From an uncultured Prevotella sp. (lineage in GTDB: Bacteria; Bacteroidota; Bacteroidia; Bacteroidales; Bacteroidaceae): a stretch of DNA of 64,000 nt. The position numbers and the translations under genes are program-made. The notes beneath the pieces were generated by a model. That model saw only the letters and a program-made list of their open reading frames with translations. It had not been told where the DNA came from and did not search any database. Shown here piece by piece: positions 17,256 through 26,099 of this stretch. Each line of letters opens with the position of its first letter. The stretch's first letter is position 1. The stretch spans positions 41,883 to 105,882 of the forward strand of contig CAKQPF010000003.1 of assembly GCA_934256705.1 (NCBI GenBank), written 5' to 3'.

Positions 17256-18605
17256 CTACTGCAGGTCGTACTTCTTCATCTTGTTGTAGAGAGTCTTCCT
17301 GTCCACTCCCAGCATCTGTGCCGCGCGGCTCTTGTTGCCGTTTGCAGCGTTCAGCGCAGCCTCGATACGCTGCAGTTCGGTCTGCTCATCGCGGAGCTTC
17401 AACGGCTCTGCCGGCTGGAGATGCCCCATGCTCTGGGTCAGTTCAGCCACGCCTATATAGTCGCCTTTGGTCAGCAGCACGGCGCGCTTTACCACGTTGT
17501 TGAGCTCTCGAAGGTTGCCCGGCCAGCCATAGGAGGCAATCATTTCCGAAGCCTTGTCGTCGAAACCCATCACCCGTCTGCCCAGTTCCTTGTTGGCATG
17601 CTTGACAAAGAGGTCGGCGAAAAGGAAGAGGTCATTGCCACGATCCTTCAGTTCTGGCATATATATGGTAAACTCATTGATGCGATGATAGAGGTCTTCA
17701 CGGAACAATCCCTCAGCCACTCTCTGGTCCAGGTTCTCATTAGTGGCGCAGACAAGCCTGATATCAATCTCTATTTCCTTTGCTCCTCCCACCGGTCTTA
17801 TCTTTCTTTCCTGCAAAGCACGCAGCAACTGCACCTGGACATCATAGCTGAGGTTTCCCATTTCGTCAAGAAAGAGCGTGCCGCCATTAGCCATTTCGAA
17901 GGCACCTTTCTTGTCTTTCTCCGCTCCGGTGAATGCTCCTCTGACGTGACCGAAGAATTCTGATGCGGCGACATCCTTCGGAATGGCTCCGCAGTCGATG
18001 GCATAGAAAGGCTTTCCCGCCCTCGGACTCAAGTCATGTATGCGATGTGCCACATATTCCTTGCCGGTGCCGCTGGCTCCGAGTATAAGTACGGACATAG
18101 GAGTAGGCGCTACGAGCGACACATAATTATAGAGTTGGCGTGACGGTTCGCTTTTTCCCTCGATGTATCTTGGTGCTTCTTCGCCTGCATCACGGTCGGT
18201 ATTCTCCTGCTGTGCTGGCTCTATGGCGGGCTCAGAGGATGGAGATGACTGCATAGCCTCATGGATTTTCTCCAGAAGGACATCGGGCTGGAATGGCTTT
18301 GCCACGTAGTCAGCGGCGCCGGACTTCATGGCAAGCACCGCATTCTGCACCTCGGCATAGCTCGTCATGACTATAAAAGGAATGTGAAGTCCTTGCTTCT
18401 GCACCCATCTGAGCGTGGCAAGGCCGTCATGGTCGGGCAGACGGAGGTCAGAAAGAATCAAGTCGCGCTTGGAATCCTTCTCCAGCAACTGCAAGGCAGC
18501 GCCCACGGAAGTGGCTCTTTCCACCTCGAAACCTTTCTTTCCGAGCCATGTCTGTATCATGGTTCCGAAAGCCAAATCGTCCTCTATAATCAATATCTTT
18601 GTCAT
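17256..18605 (-). CDS. NtrC-family sigma-54-dependent response regulator
   Basis: 449 residues from the ATG at 18605 (MTKILIIEDD). The receiver domain (1-115) has DD, phosphoacceptor context LILSDLRLPDHDG and the conserved K in VAKPF. The central AAA+ domain (about 140-370) has Walker A GASGTGKE, the sigma-54 contact loop GAFTGA, Walker B GTLFLDEMG and the arginine-finger region. The C-terminal Fis-type helix-turn-helix is NKSRAAQMLGVDRKTLYNKM. It should activate sigma-54 promoters by ATP hydrolysis when phosphorylated. The candidate target box is 120 bp downstream of its own stop. The ten extra N-terminal codons in the longer frame are unlikely to be translated. Confidence 0.92.
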   Translation of the reverse strand: MTKILIIEDDLAFGTMIQTWLGKKGFEVERATSVGAALQLLEKDSKRDLILSDLRLPDHDGLATLRWVQKQGLHIPFIVMTSYAEVQNAVLAMKSGAADYVAKPFQPDVLLEKIHEAMQSSPSSEPAIEPAQQENTDRDAGEEAPRYIEGKSEPSRQLYNYVSLVAPTPMSVLILGASGTGKEYVAHRIHDLSPRAGKPFYAIDCGAIPKDVAASEFFGHVRGAFTGAEKDKKGAFEMANGGTLFLDEMGNLSYDVQVQLLRALQERKIRPVGGAKEIEIDIRLVCATNENLDQRVAEGLFREDLYHRINEFTIYMPELKDRGNDLFLFADLFVKHANKELGRRVMGFDDKASEMIASYGWPGNLRELNNVVKRAVLLTKGDYIGVAELTQSMGHLQPAEPLKLRDEQTELQRIEAALNAANGNKSRAAQMLGVDRKTLYNKMKKYDLQ

Positions 18606-18935
18606 AAGCGGGTGGTAAATAGTTCTATCGTTCATATATTAGCAACCATTTCTCGCACGGAGCTAACAGTCTATCCTTCAAGAAAGTAGAGAAAATGCGT
18701 AATCCTTTGGCAGTTTAATCGCCGATATTAAATCCCGTTACCTTTTTCCCCATTATATTATAAACGAGGTATCAGGGGGATTATTGTGTGTCGGTCGGTG
18801 CAAGTTTGGCAAAAGCATTGAAACGGATGTGAAGCATTGTAATGGCTATTTTATTCTTTGTGCATTTGATTATATATGCCAACGATACAGAATAATGAGT
18901 AAAAAGTTAATAATCACGTGATTTTTAGATATAAA
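18606..18935. other. Non-coding stretch upstream of the NtrC-type regulator
   Basis: No ORF with recognisable content, no hairpin with a T-tract and no obvious repeat. It presumably carries the regulator's promoter, but I could not identify a good -7 box. Confidence 0.5.
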
Positions 18936-18967
18936 TTTGGCATTTTCAGAATTTCACTGTATTTTTG
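18936..18967 (+). promoter_or_regulatory. Promoter of the 81-residue antitoxin-like gene
   Basis: TTTG at 18936-18939, 20 bp, TATTTTTG at 18960-18967. Confidence 0.75.
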
Positions 18968-18996
18968 TAGGAGATTAAAAAATAAAGGAAAATAAT

Positions 18997-19242
18997 ATGC
19001 CAACAATAACGATTGATAATCAATTAGTAAGTCCTTTGGACGCTTTATGGTCACTTTTCAAGAGTCAACCCAAAGCTGTCCGCAACGCTTTTACCCAGCG
19101 TTTGCTTCAGGAAGACGTTGAAGCAGAAGCAATGAGACAGAGATTTGTCGTAAAAGAGAGTATGACTCAGGCATTCAAGGAACTCCACGAGGCTGAAGAA
19201 TCGGGAGAAGAATTGCCTGATGCCCGTAATTTGTTCAAGTAG
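18997..19242 (+). CDS. Small antitoxin-like protein
   Basis: An 81-residue, acidic, helix-rich product that begins with MPTITIDNQLVSPLDALW and a QPKAVRNAFTQRLLQ segment. This resembles small Bacteroidota proteins found as antitoxins or orphan antitoxins; I cannot name the family with certainty. It has its own good promoter. No toxin-like gene follows: a MITE-like hairpin comes next. It may be a solitary survivor of a toxin-antitoxin pair or a free-standing regulator. Confidence 0.6.
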   Translation: MPTITIDNQLVSPLDALWSLFKSQPKAVRNAFTQRLLQEDVEAEAMRQRFVVKESMTQAFKELHEAEESGEELPDARNLFK

Positions 19243-19278
19243 AAAGGGACGGAAGCTTGATGATTGTGGATAAAAAAG

Positions 19279-19368
19279 GCTGTCTGGAAAATAGCGCCTC
19301 AATATGAAAAGAGCATGGAGTGACCATCTTTATCTGCTCATATTGTAAGGTACTGTCTTCCAGACAGC
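19279..19368. repeat. 90-bp inverted-repeat element (MITE-like), copy 1
   Basis: Terminal arms GCTGTCTGG/CCAGACAGC extend imperfectly for about 35 bp each side (CTGTCTGGAAGACAGTACCTT). A related 91-bp copy is at 58465-58555. It may also serve as terminator for the preceding gene (TCGTTTTG follows). Confidence 0.6.
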
Positions 19369-19518
19369 TCTCGTTTTGACGGTTATTATCCCGAGACTTC
19401 GTCCCGGGTTACTCTCGCTACGCTCGGTATAGGCCTCCAGCCTAATCTTCTAAGAGAATATATATCTGGTTAAAACGCAGACGAGAGTGGAATCCGATGA
19501 TTGAACACACCGGATTTT

Positions 19519-19632
19519 CATGGCGTAAAAACACGCTTTAATGGCGAAAAAGACACGCTTTCACCAGTGAAAAGACACGCCTTCATGGTGCAAAATGGAC
19601 TATCTCATTGCGCAAAATGGAAGCGTTTTCTG
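19519..19632. repeat. 22-bp repeat array, divergent locus
   Basis: Five units at exact 22-bp steps (19520, 19542, 19564, 19586, 19608), with core TGGCGAAAAAGACACGCTTT in the first three and GCGCAAAATGG in the last. The period is the same as in the other arrays but the consensus is diverged. It abuts the 3' end of the DUF3108 gene. Confidence 0.7.
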
Positions 19633-19643
19633 CGCAGAAGCGA

Positions 19644-20432
19644 TTACTTCATAGCGCTGAGGAATGCCTTTGCCGAACCGAAGCGGAGGAAAAGGTCGAG
19701 GCGGATAGGAATATGCCGCTTGTCATCTGTGACGAAGAAGCGGACAATCTCTTTGTCCTTACCGTCCTCTTTCTCGATGTATGAGAGGACAAGGCACTTG
19801 TATTTTCTGTTGTTGTCGGCTTTTACCGTCTCCTTACCTTGATATACGAGCTTTGCTTTGGTCAGTTCCGTACCGCCGGTGATGTCCATATACGTGGTGT
19901 GACCCACCTTCCAGCCCTTTGAATCGAAGTTTCTGGCACGCAGGAAGATATTGAGCATGTCATAGACACAGTGGTCATAGGTCTTCGTTTCCTTGGTCAC
20001 TGACCCGTCCTTGTGCCTGTGTCGCATTGAGACACGGCAGTTTCCGTTCGGATAAGAATACCATGCTTCATCGACATAGTAGCGGTCTCCCTCATGCGCT
20101 CCCTTGCGATAGTAGAGCGGAACGATGTCTCTTGTGGCATAAACGAGCAGTGTGTCTCGCATACGGAAGAACTTATCCACCTTGTCCGATGTGCGGGTGA
20201 TGAGACTGCTGCGGAATGCCGGCTTGCCTTTATGCACGGTGGCGACGGTGGACATGGAGGCTGTGCCTGCCTTTACCCATATAAACTGCCAGTTGAAGTA
20301 GAGGTTGTATGCCAGTACTTCGTTCTGCTTGAGGGCTGTGTTCTTGATGGCACACTGCGCCAGGGCGCTGGTATTGAACACGATGGCCTGCAGAATCAGT
20401 GCTGCTATTAGTGTTAGGATCTTCTTTGTCAT
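19644..20432 (-). CDS. DUF3108 domain periplasmic protein
   Basis: 262 residues: a signal peptide (MTKKILTLIAALILQAIVFNTSALAQ) followed by a single DUF3108 beta-rich domain (LAYNLYFNWQFIWVKAGTAS, later YDMLNIFLRARNFD and the C-terminal HIPIRLDLFLRFGSAKAFLS). The domain family is secreted and uncharacterised, with a lipid-binding-like barrel fold suggested for relatives. I start at the ATG at 20432. The frame continues 25 codons upstream, but those codons translate the REP-like hairpin at 20466-20493. It is the last gene of the GH3/Ig-lipoprotein/DUF3108 group. Confidence 0.85.
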   Translation of the reverse strand: MTKKILTLIAALILQAIVFNTSALAQCAIKNTALKQNEVLAYNLYFNWQFIWVKAGTASMSTVATVHKGKPAFRSSLITRTSDKVDKFFRMRDTLLVYATRDIVPLYYRKGAHEGDRYYVDEAWYSYPNGNCRVSMRHRHKDGSVTKETKTYDHCVYDMLNIFLRARNFDSKGWKVGHTTYMDITGGTELTKAKLVYQGKETVKADNNRKYKCLVLSYIEKEDGKDKEIVRFFVTDDKRHIPIRLDLFLRFGSAKAFLSAMK

Positions 20433-20465
20433 ATTCTGTCTGATTGTTGAATTATCGGTGGGAAT

Positions 20466-20493
20466 CAGCCGGTAACGCGGCTGACACAGTGGC
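20466..20493 (+). repeat. REP-like hairpin between the Ig lipoprotein and DUF3108 genes
   Basis: Stem CAGCCG/CGGCTG, loop GTAACG, tail ACACAGTGGC; an intact copy. Confidence 0.85.
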
Positions 20494-20503
20494 TTTTCAT
20501 TCA

Positions 20504-22522
20504 TCATTTCTTGAGATTGTCGGGCAATGGGATGCCTTTCTCCTTGGCTCTTTCAGCGTTACGGAGGCGTATTGACTTCTTTGCGTCGCCCTTCTGCTTG
20601 ATGAGAGCGTCGGGTTTCTGCTTGTCTATAGGTCTGCTCTTGAGCACCCATTCACGTGTTACGTCCCATTTTGCCTTGCAAGTGATTTTCTCCGGATAGT
20701 AATACACCTCTTCGGGCTGTCTGTCCTCTTCGAAATTGCCGGTGTCCCATATTCCGTTTCCATTGAGATCGACGAATGCGCGGAGGTAATAATCACCCGG
20801 AGTGACGTAATAGAATTCGGCGGTTCCATCGACTGTATGGGCTTCCTTCAGCAGTTTCTCGCCACCATCTATGAGCTGCACGATGACGGTGCCTTCGCCA
20901 TCATAGACTGGTTTGACGAAAAGCGTGCTGTAAGTGTCGAGCGCATTGACCTTGAAACCTGCCTGATGTGGCTTGGAAGTCAGTCCGTAGATGTCCTCAA
21001 AGGCGAGTGTATCGACCTCAAAACTGTATTCCGCATCCGGTTCCCACTCTGCTATTATCTCCATATTGCGTGGCGTCGAGCCTTCAAACTCTCGCTGCTG
21101 GAGTTTGAAAGGTGCGTTATACCAGAGCGTGTCCTGCTTTATATAAAGGTGTATGGCAGCAGAGTCGAGCCTTGTGAGCGGTGTCGGGAAGTCGATAGTC
21201 AGGCTACCGTCCGGCGAGAGCGTGTTGCTTATGCCGTAAACGGGTTCGAGTCGCTTGACCGGGAATATGGTGTCAGTGATTTCCTCGGTAGCCTTCTTGC
21301 GTTTCTTCTCCAGTTTCTTGTACCAGTCATCCATCTCCTTCTGCAATGTTTTCATGCGCTTGGCATACGGTTCCTTGGCAAGAATCTTGAGTGTGTCGGT
21401 CTGCGGCATGAGTTTTCCCAGTGAATCAGTCGCCTCATAGCTGAGAGTGATCTCAAGAGTGTCCTGATTGACGAGGGCAGTGTCGCGGAGCCAGTATGTG
21501 ATAGTGTCGTTTTTAGGCGTTGATTCGATGATAAAAGCGCTGTCACTGTCAAAGTTCAGCCCTTTGACCACAGGCTCCTTAGAGCTTGGTCCGCTGAAGT
21601 AAGCTGTGAAATATCGCTCATCTTTACGTTCTGTCTTGAGGAAGAAGCGGTCTTTCTGCGCCTTGACAAACTGTCGTAGCACGATGTTGTCGGGCAGGAA
21701 GTGCGTGTAAGGCGTCATCTTGATGTCCCTGATATGTAGCGAGTCAGCCCAGATGGTGTCCGGACGAGTGTCAGGCTTGCATGACGGGATGAAGAATTCA
21801 TGATTGAAAGCCACTGCTTCGGCAGCCTGCGAGTAGAAGAAATTGTTGTCAATATCCGTGAGAGCGATGACACGATATGTGCCTGGAGCTATTCCACGGA
21901 TGATGAACCGTCCGTGTGAGTCGGTGCGTGAGACGCGCTGTATCGGCTCTCTCATGCACTGTGCATTGAGCGAATCGAATGAGCATCCTCTCTTGAGTGA
22001 ATCCACTGCGATGGAATCCACACGATAGAGTCCGACGAGCGTGCCCTTTACAGGTTCGAGATTTTCCGCATTGAGCACAGTGCCAGACACTTCGAGCGTA
22101 TCTATCTGCTTTCCTGTGGAGAAGCTATAGGTGTAGTTTCCCATCGGGTTTCCCTCATTGTTGTCGCTTATCGCGTCGGAGAAATCTATGGTATAGGTGG
22201 TGTTTTCCTTGAGGGAATCCTTTAGTTCCACGATGATTTTCTTTCCTGTAGCCTTGATTTCAGGCTGCTCCAACTGAGGTGGAGAGATGACCACTTTCTC
22301 GGTGGCATTCTCCAGTTTGACAAATTCATCGAATGTGATTACGACTTTCCTGGGCCTTGAGTCGGTGCCTCTATCGACTGGCGACGTGCTGACGACGTGT
22401 GGTGGCTCTTCGTCATACCATCCTCCGTCAGGGTTTCCCATTCTGGCACATGAAGTGAGCGTCATCCATCCGGTGAGGAATGCCGCGATAGTAACAAGAA
22501 AATATTTTATTCTTTTATCCAT
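20504..22522 (-). CDS. Ig-like (Big_5) domain lipoprotein
   Basis: 672 residues. Lipoprotein signal peptide ending LTSCARMGNPDGG. An Ig-like 'Big_5' domain follows (EEPPHVVSTSPVDRG...ITFDEFVKLE...YTIDFSDAISDNNEGNP, about 35-135). Then come further beta domains including a carboxypeptidase-regulatory-like part (GRFIIRGIAPGTYRVIALTD) and a C-terminal segment with GDYYLRAFVDLNGNGIWDTG. Probably on the cell surface or outer-membrane inner leaflet. Its start codon overlaps the end of the GH3 gene by 8 bp, so the two are translationally coupled. Function unknown. Confidence 0.85.
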   Translation of the reverse strand: MDKRIKYFLVTIAAFLTGWMTLTSCARMGNPDGGWYDEEPPHVVSTSPVDRGTDSRPRKVVITFDEFVKLENATEKVVISPPQLEQPEIKATGKKIIVELKDSLKENTTYTIDFSDAISDNNEGNPMGNYTYSFSTGKQIDTLEVSGTVLNAENLEPVKGTLVGLYRVDSIAVDSLKRGCSFDSLNAQCMREPIQRVSRTDSHGRFIIRGIAPGTYRVIALTDIDNNFFYSQAAEAVAFNHEFFIPSCKPDTRPDTIWADSLHIRDIKMTPYTHFLPDNIVLRQFVKAQKDRFFLKTERKDERYFTAYFSGPSSKEPVVKGLNFDSDSAFIIESTPKNDTITYWLRDTALVNQDTLEITLSYEATDSLGKLMPQTDTLKILAKEPYAKRMKTLQKEMDDWYKKLEKKRKKATEEITDTIFPVKRLEPVYGISNTLSPDGSLTIDFPTPLTRLDSAAIHLYIKQDTLWYNAPFKLQQREFEGSTPRNMEIIAEWEPDAEYSFEVDTLAFEDIYGLTSKPHQAGFKVNALDTYSTLFVKPVYDGEGTVIVQLIDGGEKLLKEAHTVDGTAEFYYVTPGDYYLRAFVDLNGNGIWDTGNFEEDRQPEEVYYYPEKITCKAKWDVTREWVLKSRPIDKQKPDALIKQKGDAKKSIRLRNAERAKEKGIPLPDNLKK

Positions 22523-24032
22523 TGTATGCGTTCATCTTTAGCAGTTCATCGATGTGTTCGCGTGAGTTGGAGAGTCGCGGCACCTTGTTTTGTCCGCCGA
22601 GCTTTCCCCTTTTGCGCATCCATCGCTCGAAGAGTCCGTCCTGAGCCACTACTATCTTGAGCCTCACCATGTTGATGTCCTTGTATCGCTTGGCTTCATA
22701 GTCGGAGTTGAGCTGCTGTAGTCTGGCATCGAGAGTGTCGGCAAATGCTTCCACATCGTCAGGTGGGCATGAGAATTCTATCACCCACTGGTGGTGCGGG
22801 ATGGTGTGTTCGTCCCTGAATACGGGTGCGGCAGTGTATTCCCTCACCTGTGCTCCGTGCTTCTTGCAGGCATATTGCAGTCCTTTCTCTGCATTGTCGA
22901 TGATGAGTTCCTCTCCGAAGGCGTTGATGAAATGCTTTGTCCTTCCGGTGATCACGAATTTATATGGGTTTCTGGATGTGAATCTTACGGTGTCGCCGAT
23001 GAGGTATCTCCACAGTCCGCATGAGGTACTGATGATCATGGCGTAGTTAATTCCCACCTTGACTCCTTCGAGCGGCACGACTGTAGGGTTTTCCTTGCCG
23101 AATTCGTCCATCGGTATAAATTCGTAGAACACGTCGTAGTCGAGCATGAGGAGCATGCTCTTGTCCTGCGGGTCGTTCTGAAGTCCGAAGAAACCTTCCG
23201 AAGCATTGTATGTCTCCATATAGTGCATATTCGGCGAAGTGATGAGCTGCTCGTATGCCTTCCGGTAGGGTGTGAAGGCTATACCTCCGTGGAAGAACAC
23301 CTCCAGATTAGGCCATACCTCTTCAAGGTGCTGCTTTCCTGAGAGTTCCATCACGCGCTGGAGCACCGACATCATCCATGACGGCACGCCAGAGATGTTT
23401 GTCACGTTCTTGTGGAGGCATATTTCGGCTATCTTGTCGCGCTTCACCTCAAAGTCGGAGATGAGGGCTGTGCGCTTGTCAGGCACTCTGACGAGATTTA
23501 CTATCGGGTTGATATTCTCGATAAGTATAGCGCTGAGGTCGCCGACGAGCGAGCCATCGACGTTATAGTTTGATGAATGTGAACCGCCGAGTATGAGTGA
23601 TTTGCCGTCGAAGAGGCGGCTTTTGGGATTGTTCTGCAGATACATTGCCACGGCATCGTTACCGCCCTGGTAATGAATGTTTTCCAGACCGACGTCGCTT
23701 ACGGGAATGAACTTTGACTTGTCGTTGGTCGTTCCTGATGACTTGGCGTACCATTTCACCACGCCTGGCCACAGTATGTCCTTTTCTCCGTGGCGCATTC
23801 GGTCTATGTCGCCCTTGAGCTCTTCGTAGGTATTGACCGGTACGTTGTGTGCGAACTCCTCGTATGAGCGTGTCATATTGAAGATATGGTCACGTCCATA
23901 CTCGGTGTCACTGGCTCTGTCGAGCAGACTTTTCAGCACTTCCGCCTGCATCTGCACGCCTTCCTTCCCGTGTCTTTCCAGTTCTTTCTGGCGTTTGTGG
24001 AAGTAGAATCTTGCTATTGATGTAATTCCCAT
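22515..24032 (-). CDS. GH3-family acyl-adenylating enzyme
   Basis: 505 residues matching the bacterial branch of the GH3 (auxin-responsive promoter) family, which in plants adenylates carboxylic acids and conjugates them to amino acids. Visible motifs include YAKSSGTTNDKSKFIPVS (nucleotide-binding loop), YNASEGFFG and WRYLIGDTVRF with the conserved TGRTKHFINAFGEELI near the end. The bacterial substrate is unknown. It has a textbook promoter (24060-24092) and overlaps the Ig-like lipoprotein gene, which makes it the first gene of a three-gene operon. A cytoplasmic enzyme coupled to two exported proteins suggests a shared envelope function (inference). Confidence 0.9.
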   Translation of the reverse strand: MGITSIARFYFHKRQKELERHGKEGVQMQAEVLKSLLDRASDTEYGRDHIFNMTRSYEEFAHNVPVNTYEELKGDIDRMRHGEKDILWPGVVKWYAKSSGTTNDKSKFIPVSDVGLENIHYQGGNDAVAMYLQNNPKSRLFDGKSLILGGSHSSNYNVDGSLVGDLSAILIENINPIVNLVRVPDKRTALISDFEVKRDKIAEICLHKNVTNISGVPSWMMSVLQRVMELSGKQHLEEVWPNLEVFFHGGIAFTPYRKAYEQLITSPNMHYMETYNASEGFFGLQNDPQDKSMLLMLDYDVFYEFIPMDEFGKENPTVVPLEGVKVGINYAMIISTSCGLWRYLIGDTVRFTSRNPYKFVITGRTKHFINAFGEELIIDNAEKGLQYACKKHGAQVREYTAAPVFRDEHTIPHHQWVIEFSCPPDDVEAFADTLDARLQQLNSDYEAKRYKDINMVRLKIVVAQDGLFERWMRKRGKLGGQNKVPRLSNSREHIDELLKMNAYNG

Positions 24033-24059
24033 TACCTCTTGTTATAAATAAAAATTTCT

Positions 24060-24092
24060 GCAAATTTACTTATTTATCGCCATATTACCAAA
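24060..24092 (-). promoter_or_regulatory. Promoter of the GH3 operon
   Basis: TTTG (24089-24092), 20-bp spacer, TAAATTTGC (24060-24068), reading leftwards. Confidence 0.8.
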
Positions 24093-24138
24093 AAAACTGC
24101 TGCTTTTCATTGAAAAGAGGGGAAGATATGTCTTTCTG

Positions 24139-24364
24139 AAATGAAGAATGAAGAGTGAAGAATGTTCTAAATGAAGAATGAAGAGTGAAGAATGAAGAAT
24201 GGGAGTTACACTTCTTTAGTGAATAGTGAAAAGTGAATAGTGAATAGTGAAAAATCGCGCTGACGCGGTTGAGGTTTATCTCTGATAATCTTCTGTTTGA
24301 TATTCCCGATTGCGTCAGCGCGATTTTTCACTCTTCACTTTTCACTTTTCACTCTTCACTTTTG
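24139..24364. repeat. Heptad repeats forming a large inverted pair
   Basis: TGAAGAA/TGAAGAG heptamers (24139-24202), then GTGAATA/GTGAAAA heptamers ending in ATCGCGCTGACGCGG (24218-24268), then the same cassette inverted (24310-24364). The two GTGAARA cassettes can pair as a long hairpin after the M16 peptidase stop. Confidence 0.75.
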
Positions 24365-24389
24365 ATTAAAGTTATCGGGGAGAGGGCAA

Positions 24390-25646
24390 TCAGCTGAACA
24401 CCAGCGTGAAGAGGCGGTCGTCGGAGAGGGCTTCGCTGGCGAGGCGATGGATCTGCTCCGGGGTGACGGCATCCACGTTCTCATAGAGGCGGGGGATGCT
24501 CTTGAGCGTCCCTTTGTGCAGGAACTGCTTCGCCATGCTGATGGCATAATTCTCCGAATTGTCTGCCGAGAGGGCTATCTGTCCCTTTATCTGACGCTTC
24601 GCCATTGCGATGGCCTTCGGGGAGAGCGGTGCCTTCGCCAGTTTGTGCAACTCGCTCTTGACCAGCCTTATGCAGCGGTTGACATCATGCGGGTCGCATC
24701 CGAAATAGACATTCCACAGCACTGCGTCCGTGTAAGCCGTCATATTGCTCTCCACGGTATAGACCAGTCCGCGGCGCTCACGAAGGGAAAGGTTGAGACG
24801 GGAGTTCATGCTCGGGCCGCCGAGGATATTGTTGAGCAGGAAAAGGGCGATGCGTCGCGACTCCGTGTCGCCGTGGAAAGCCGTTCCCATCATGACGTGC
24901 GACTGATGAGTCATCTGCTCCTTGTCGTCCTTCCGTGTGCCGAGCAGTGCCTGGCGCATTCCCTGGAAGGCATGACAGGCAGTCCTCCTGTCGGTTGCGG
25001 CATCGCAGACTATCTGCACTGGCTCTGCCATGAAAGCCTTTTCCAGACTCTTCACCAGGCGACGGAAGTCGATGTCGCCTACCACATAGAACACGCTGTT
25101 GTCCGGACGGTAAAGCCTTCGGGTGAAGCGCACGCAATCCTCGTGGCGGAAGGCCCTTACCGTCTCCTTCCCGCCGAGCACGTTATGCCCGATGGAATGG
25201 CCCGCAAAGACCTCATTCTCAAACTCATCGTATATCAGTTCGGCAGGCGAATCGCGATAACTCTCTATCTCGTCGCAGACCACCTCCATCTCCCTTTCCA
25301 TCTCCTGCTGGGGATATGTGCTGTGGAACACGATGTCCGTCAGCAGGTCGGCAGCCTTTGTGAAATGCTGTTTCAGAATGGCGGCATAGTAGAAGGTGTC
25401 CTCTTTGGAGGTGAAAGCATTGAGTTCGCCACCTACAAGTTCCAGAGTATTGATAATCTGTATAGGTGAGCGGTGCGCAGTGCCTTTGAAGGTCATGTGC
25501 TCGCAGAAGTGTGCGAGTCCCTCTTCTCCCGGCATCTCGTCCCTCGAACCGGCATTGACTGCATATCCGCAATAGACCACCTCGCCCTGCTTTGGCAGAT
25601 GGATGATGCGGAGCCCGTTGGAGAGAGTATGAGTATTGTATGACAT
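24390..25646 (-). CDS. M16 family zinc metallopeptidase
   Basis: 418 residues. The N-terminal catalytic half has the inverted zinc motif HFCEH (about 47-51), with the downstream glutamate in EVVCDEIESYRDSPAE, so it should be active. The second half (about 200-400) is the inactive M16 partner domain with the R/Y pair region (SLRERRGLVYTVES). Length fits the soluble single-chain processing-peptidase-like group. Likely a periplasmic or cytoplasmic peptide-degrading enzyme; there is no signal peptide. No clear promoter was seen upstream, where a 22-bp array begins about 130 bp away. Confidence 0.9.
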   Translation of the reverse strand: MSYNTHTLSNGLRIIHLPKQGEVVYCGYAVNAGSRDEMPGEEGLAHFCEHMTFKGTAHRSPIQIINTLELVGGELNAFTSKEDTFYYAAILKQHFTKAADLLTDIVFHSTYPQQEMEREMEVVCDEIESYRDSPAELIYDEFENEVFAGHSIGHNVLGGKETVRAFRHEDCVRFTRRLYRPDNSVFYVVGDIDFRRLVKSLEKAFMAEPVQIVCDAATDRRTACHAFQGMRQALLGTRKDDKEQMTHQSHVMMGTAFHGDTESRRIALFLLNNILGGPSMNSRLNLSLRERRGLVYTVESNMTAYTDAVLWNVYFGCDPHDVNRCIRLVKSELHKLAKAPLSPKAIAMAKRQIKGQIALSADNSENYAISMAKQFLHKGTLKSIPRLYENVDAVTPEQIHRLASEALSDDRLFTLVFS

Positions 25647-25774
25647 AATGCTATTATAATCGTTTAATGGTTTACTGTATGATATTTTATTATCCCACGT
25701 TTCGCAAGCCCTTTTCTGGCGAAAATCGAGCCTTGCCAGACTATATCTACCCTTTGATGGGAGGAAAAATTAGC

Positions 25775-25894
25775 TTTGGGTGGTGAAAGCTATGCTATTA
25801 CCGTGTGATAACTATGCTATTAGGGCGTAATAACTATGCTATTGCAATGTAATAACTATGTTATTAAAAGGCAAAAACTATGCTTTTTCATTGC
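25775..25894. repeat. 22-bp repeat array, locus 4
   Basis: Five units at 22-bp period, core GTAATAACTATGCTATT, ending CAAAAACTATGCTTTTTCATTGCAA. It lies in the 452-bp gap between the M16 gene and the AAA ATPase 3' end. No gene in the remainder. Confidence 0.85.
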
Positions 25895-26099
25895 AAAATC
25901 GTCTTTTTCTTGCTGCGGAAAAATCGCTTCGATTGCTATTCGTCTGGCTGTCAGTCTCTTGTCTTTTTGCTGATAAATGCCGTATATGAATGTGCGGTTG
26001 CCCTCGCTCCTGAATTCTTCATTCTCACTCGCTTGGAGTATGGCAAGAAGATACATTTCTATCATTTCTACTTTCACTTTGCATTGCGCTCATGTCCTA

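Noticed and set aside
24447..25469. 340-residue plus-strand ORF
   Set aside because: Antisense shadow of the M16 peptidase.
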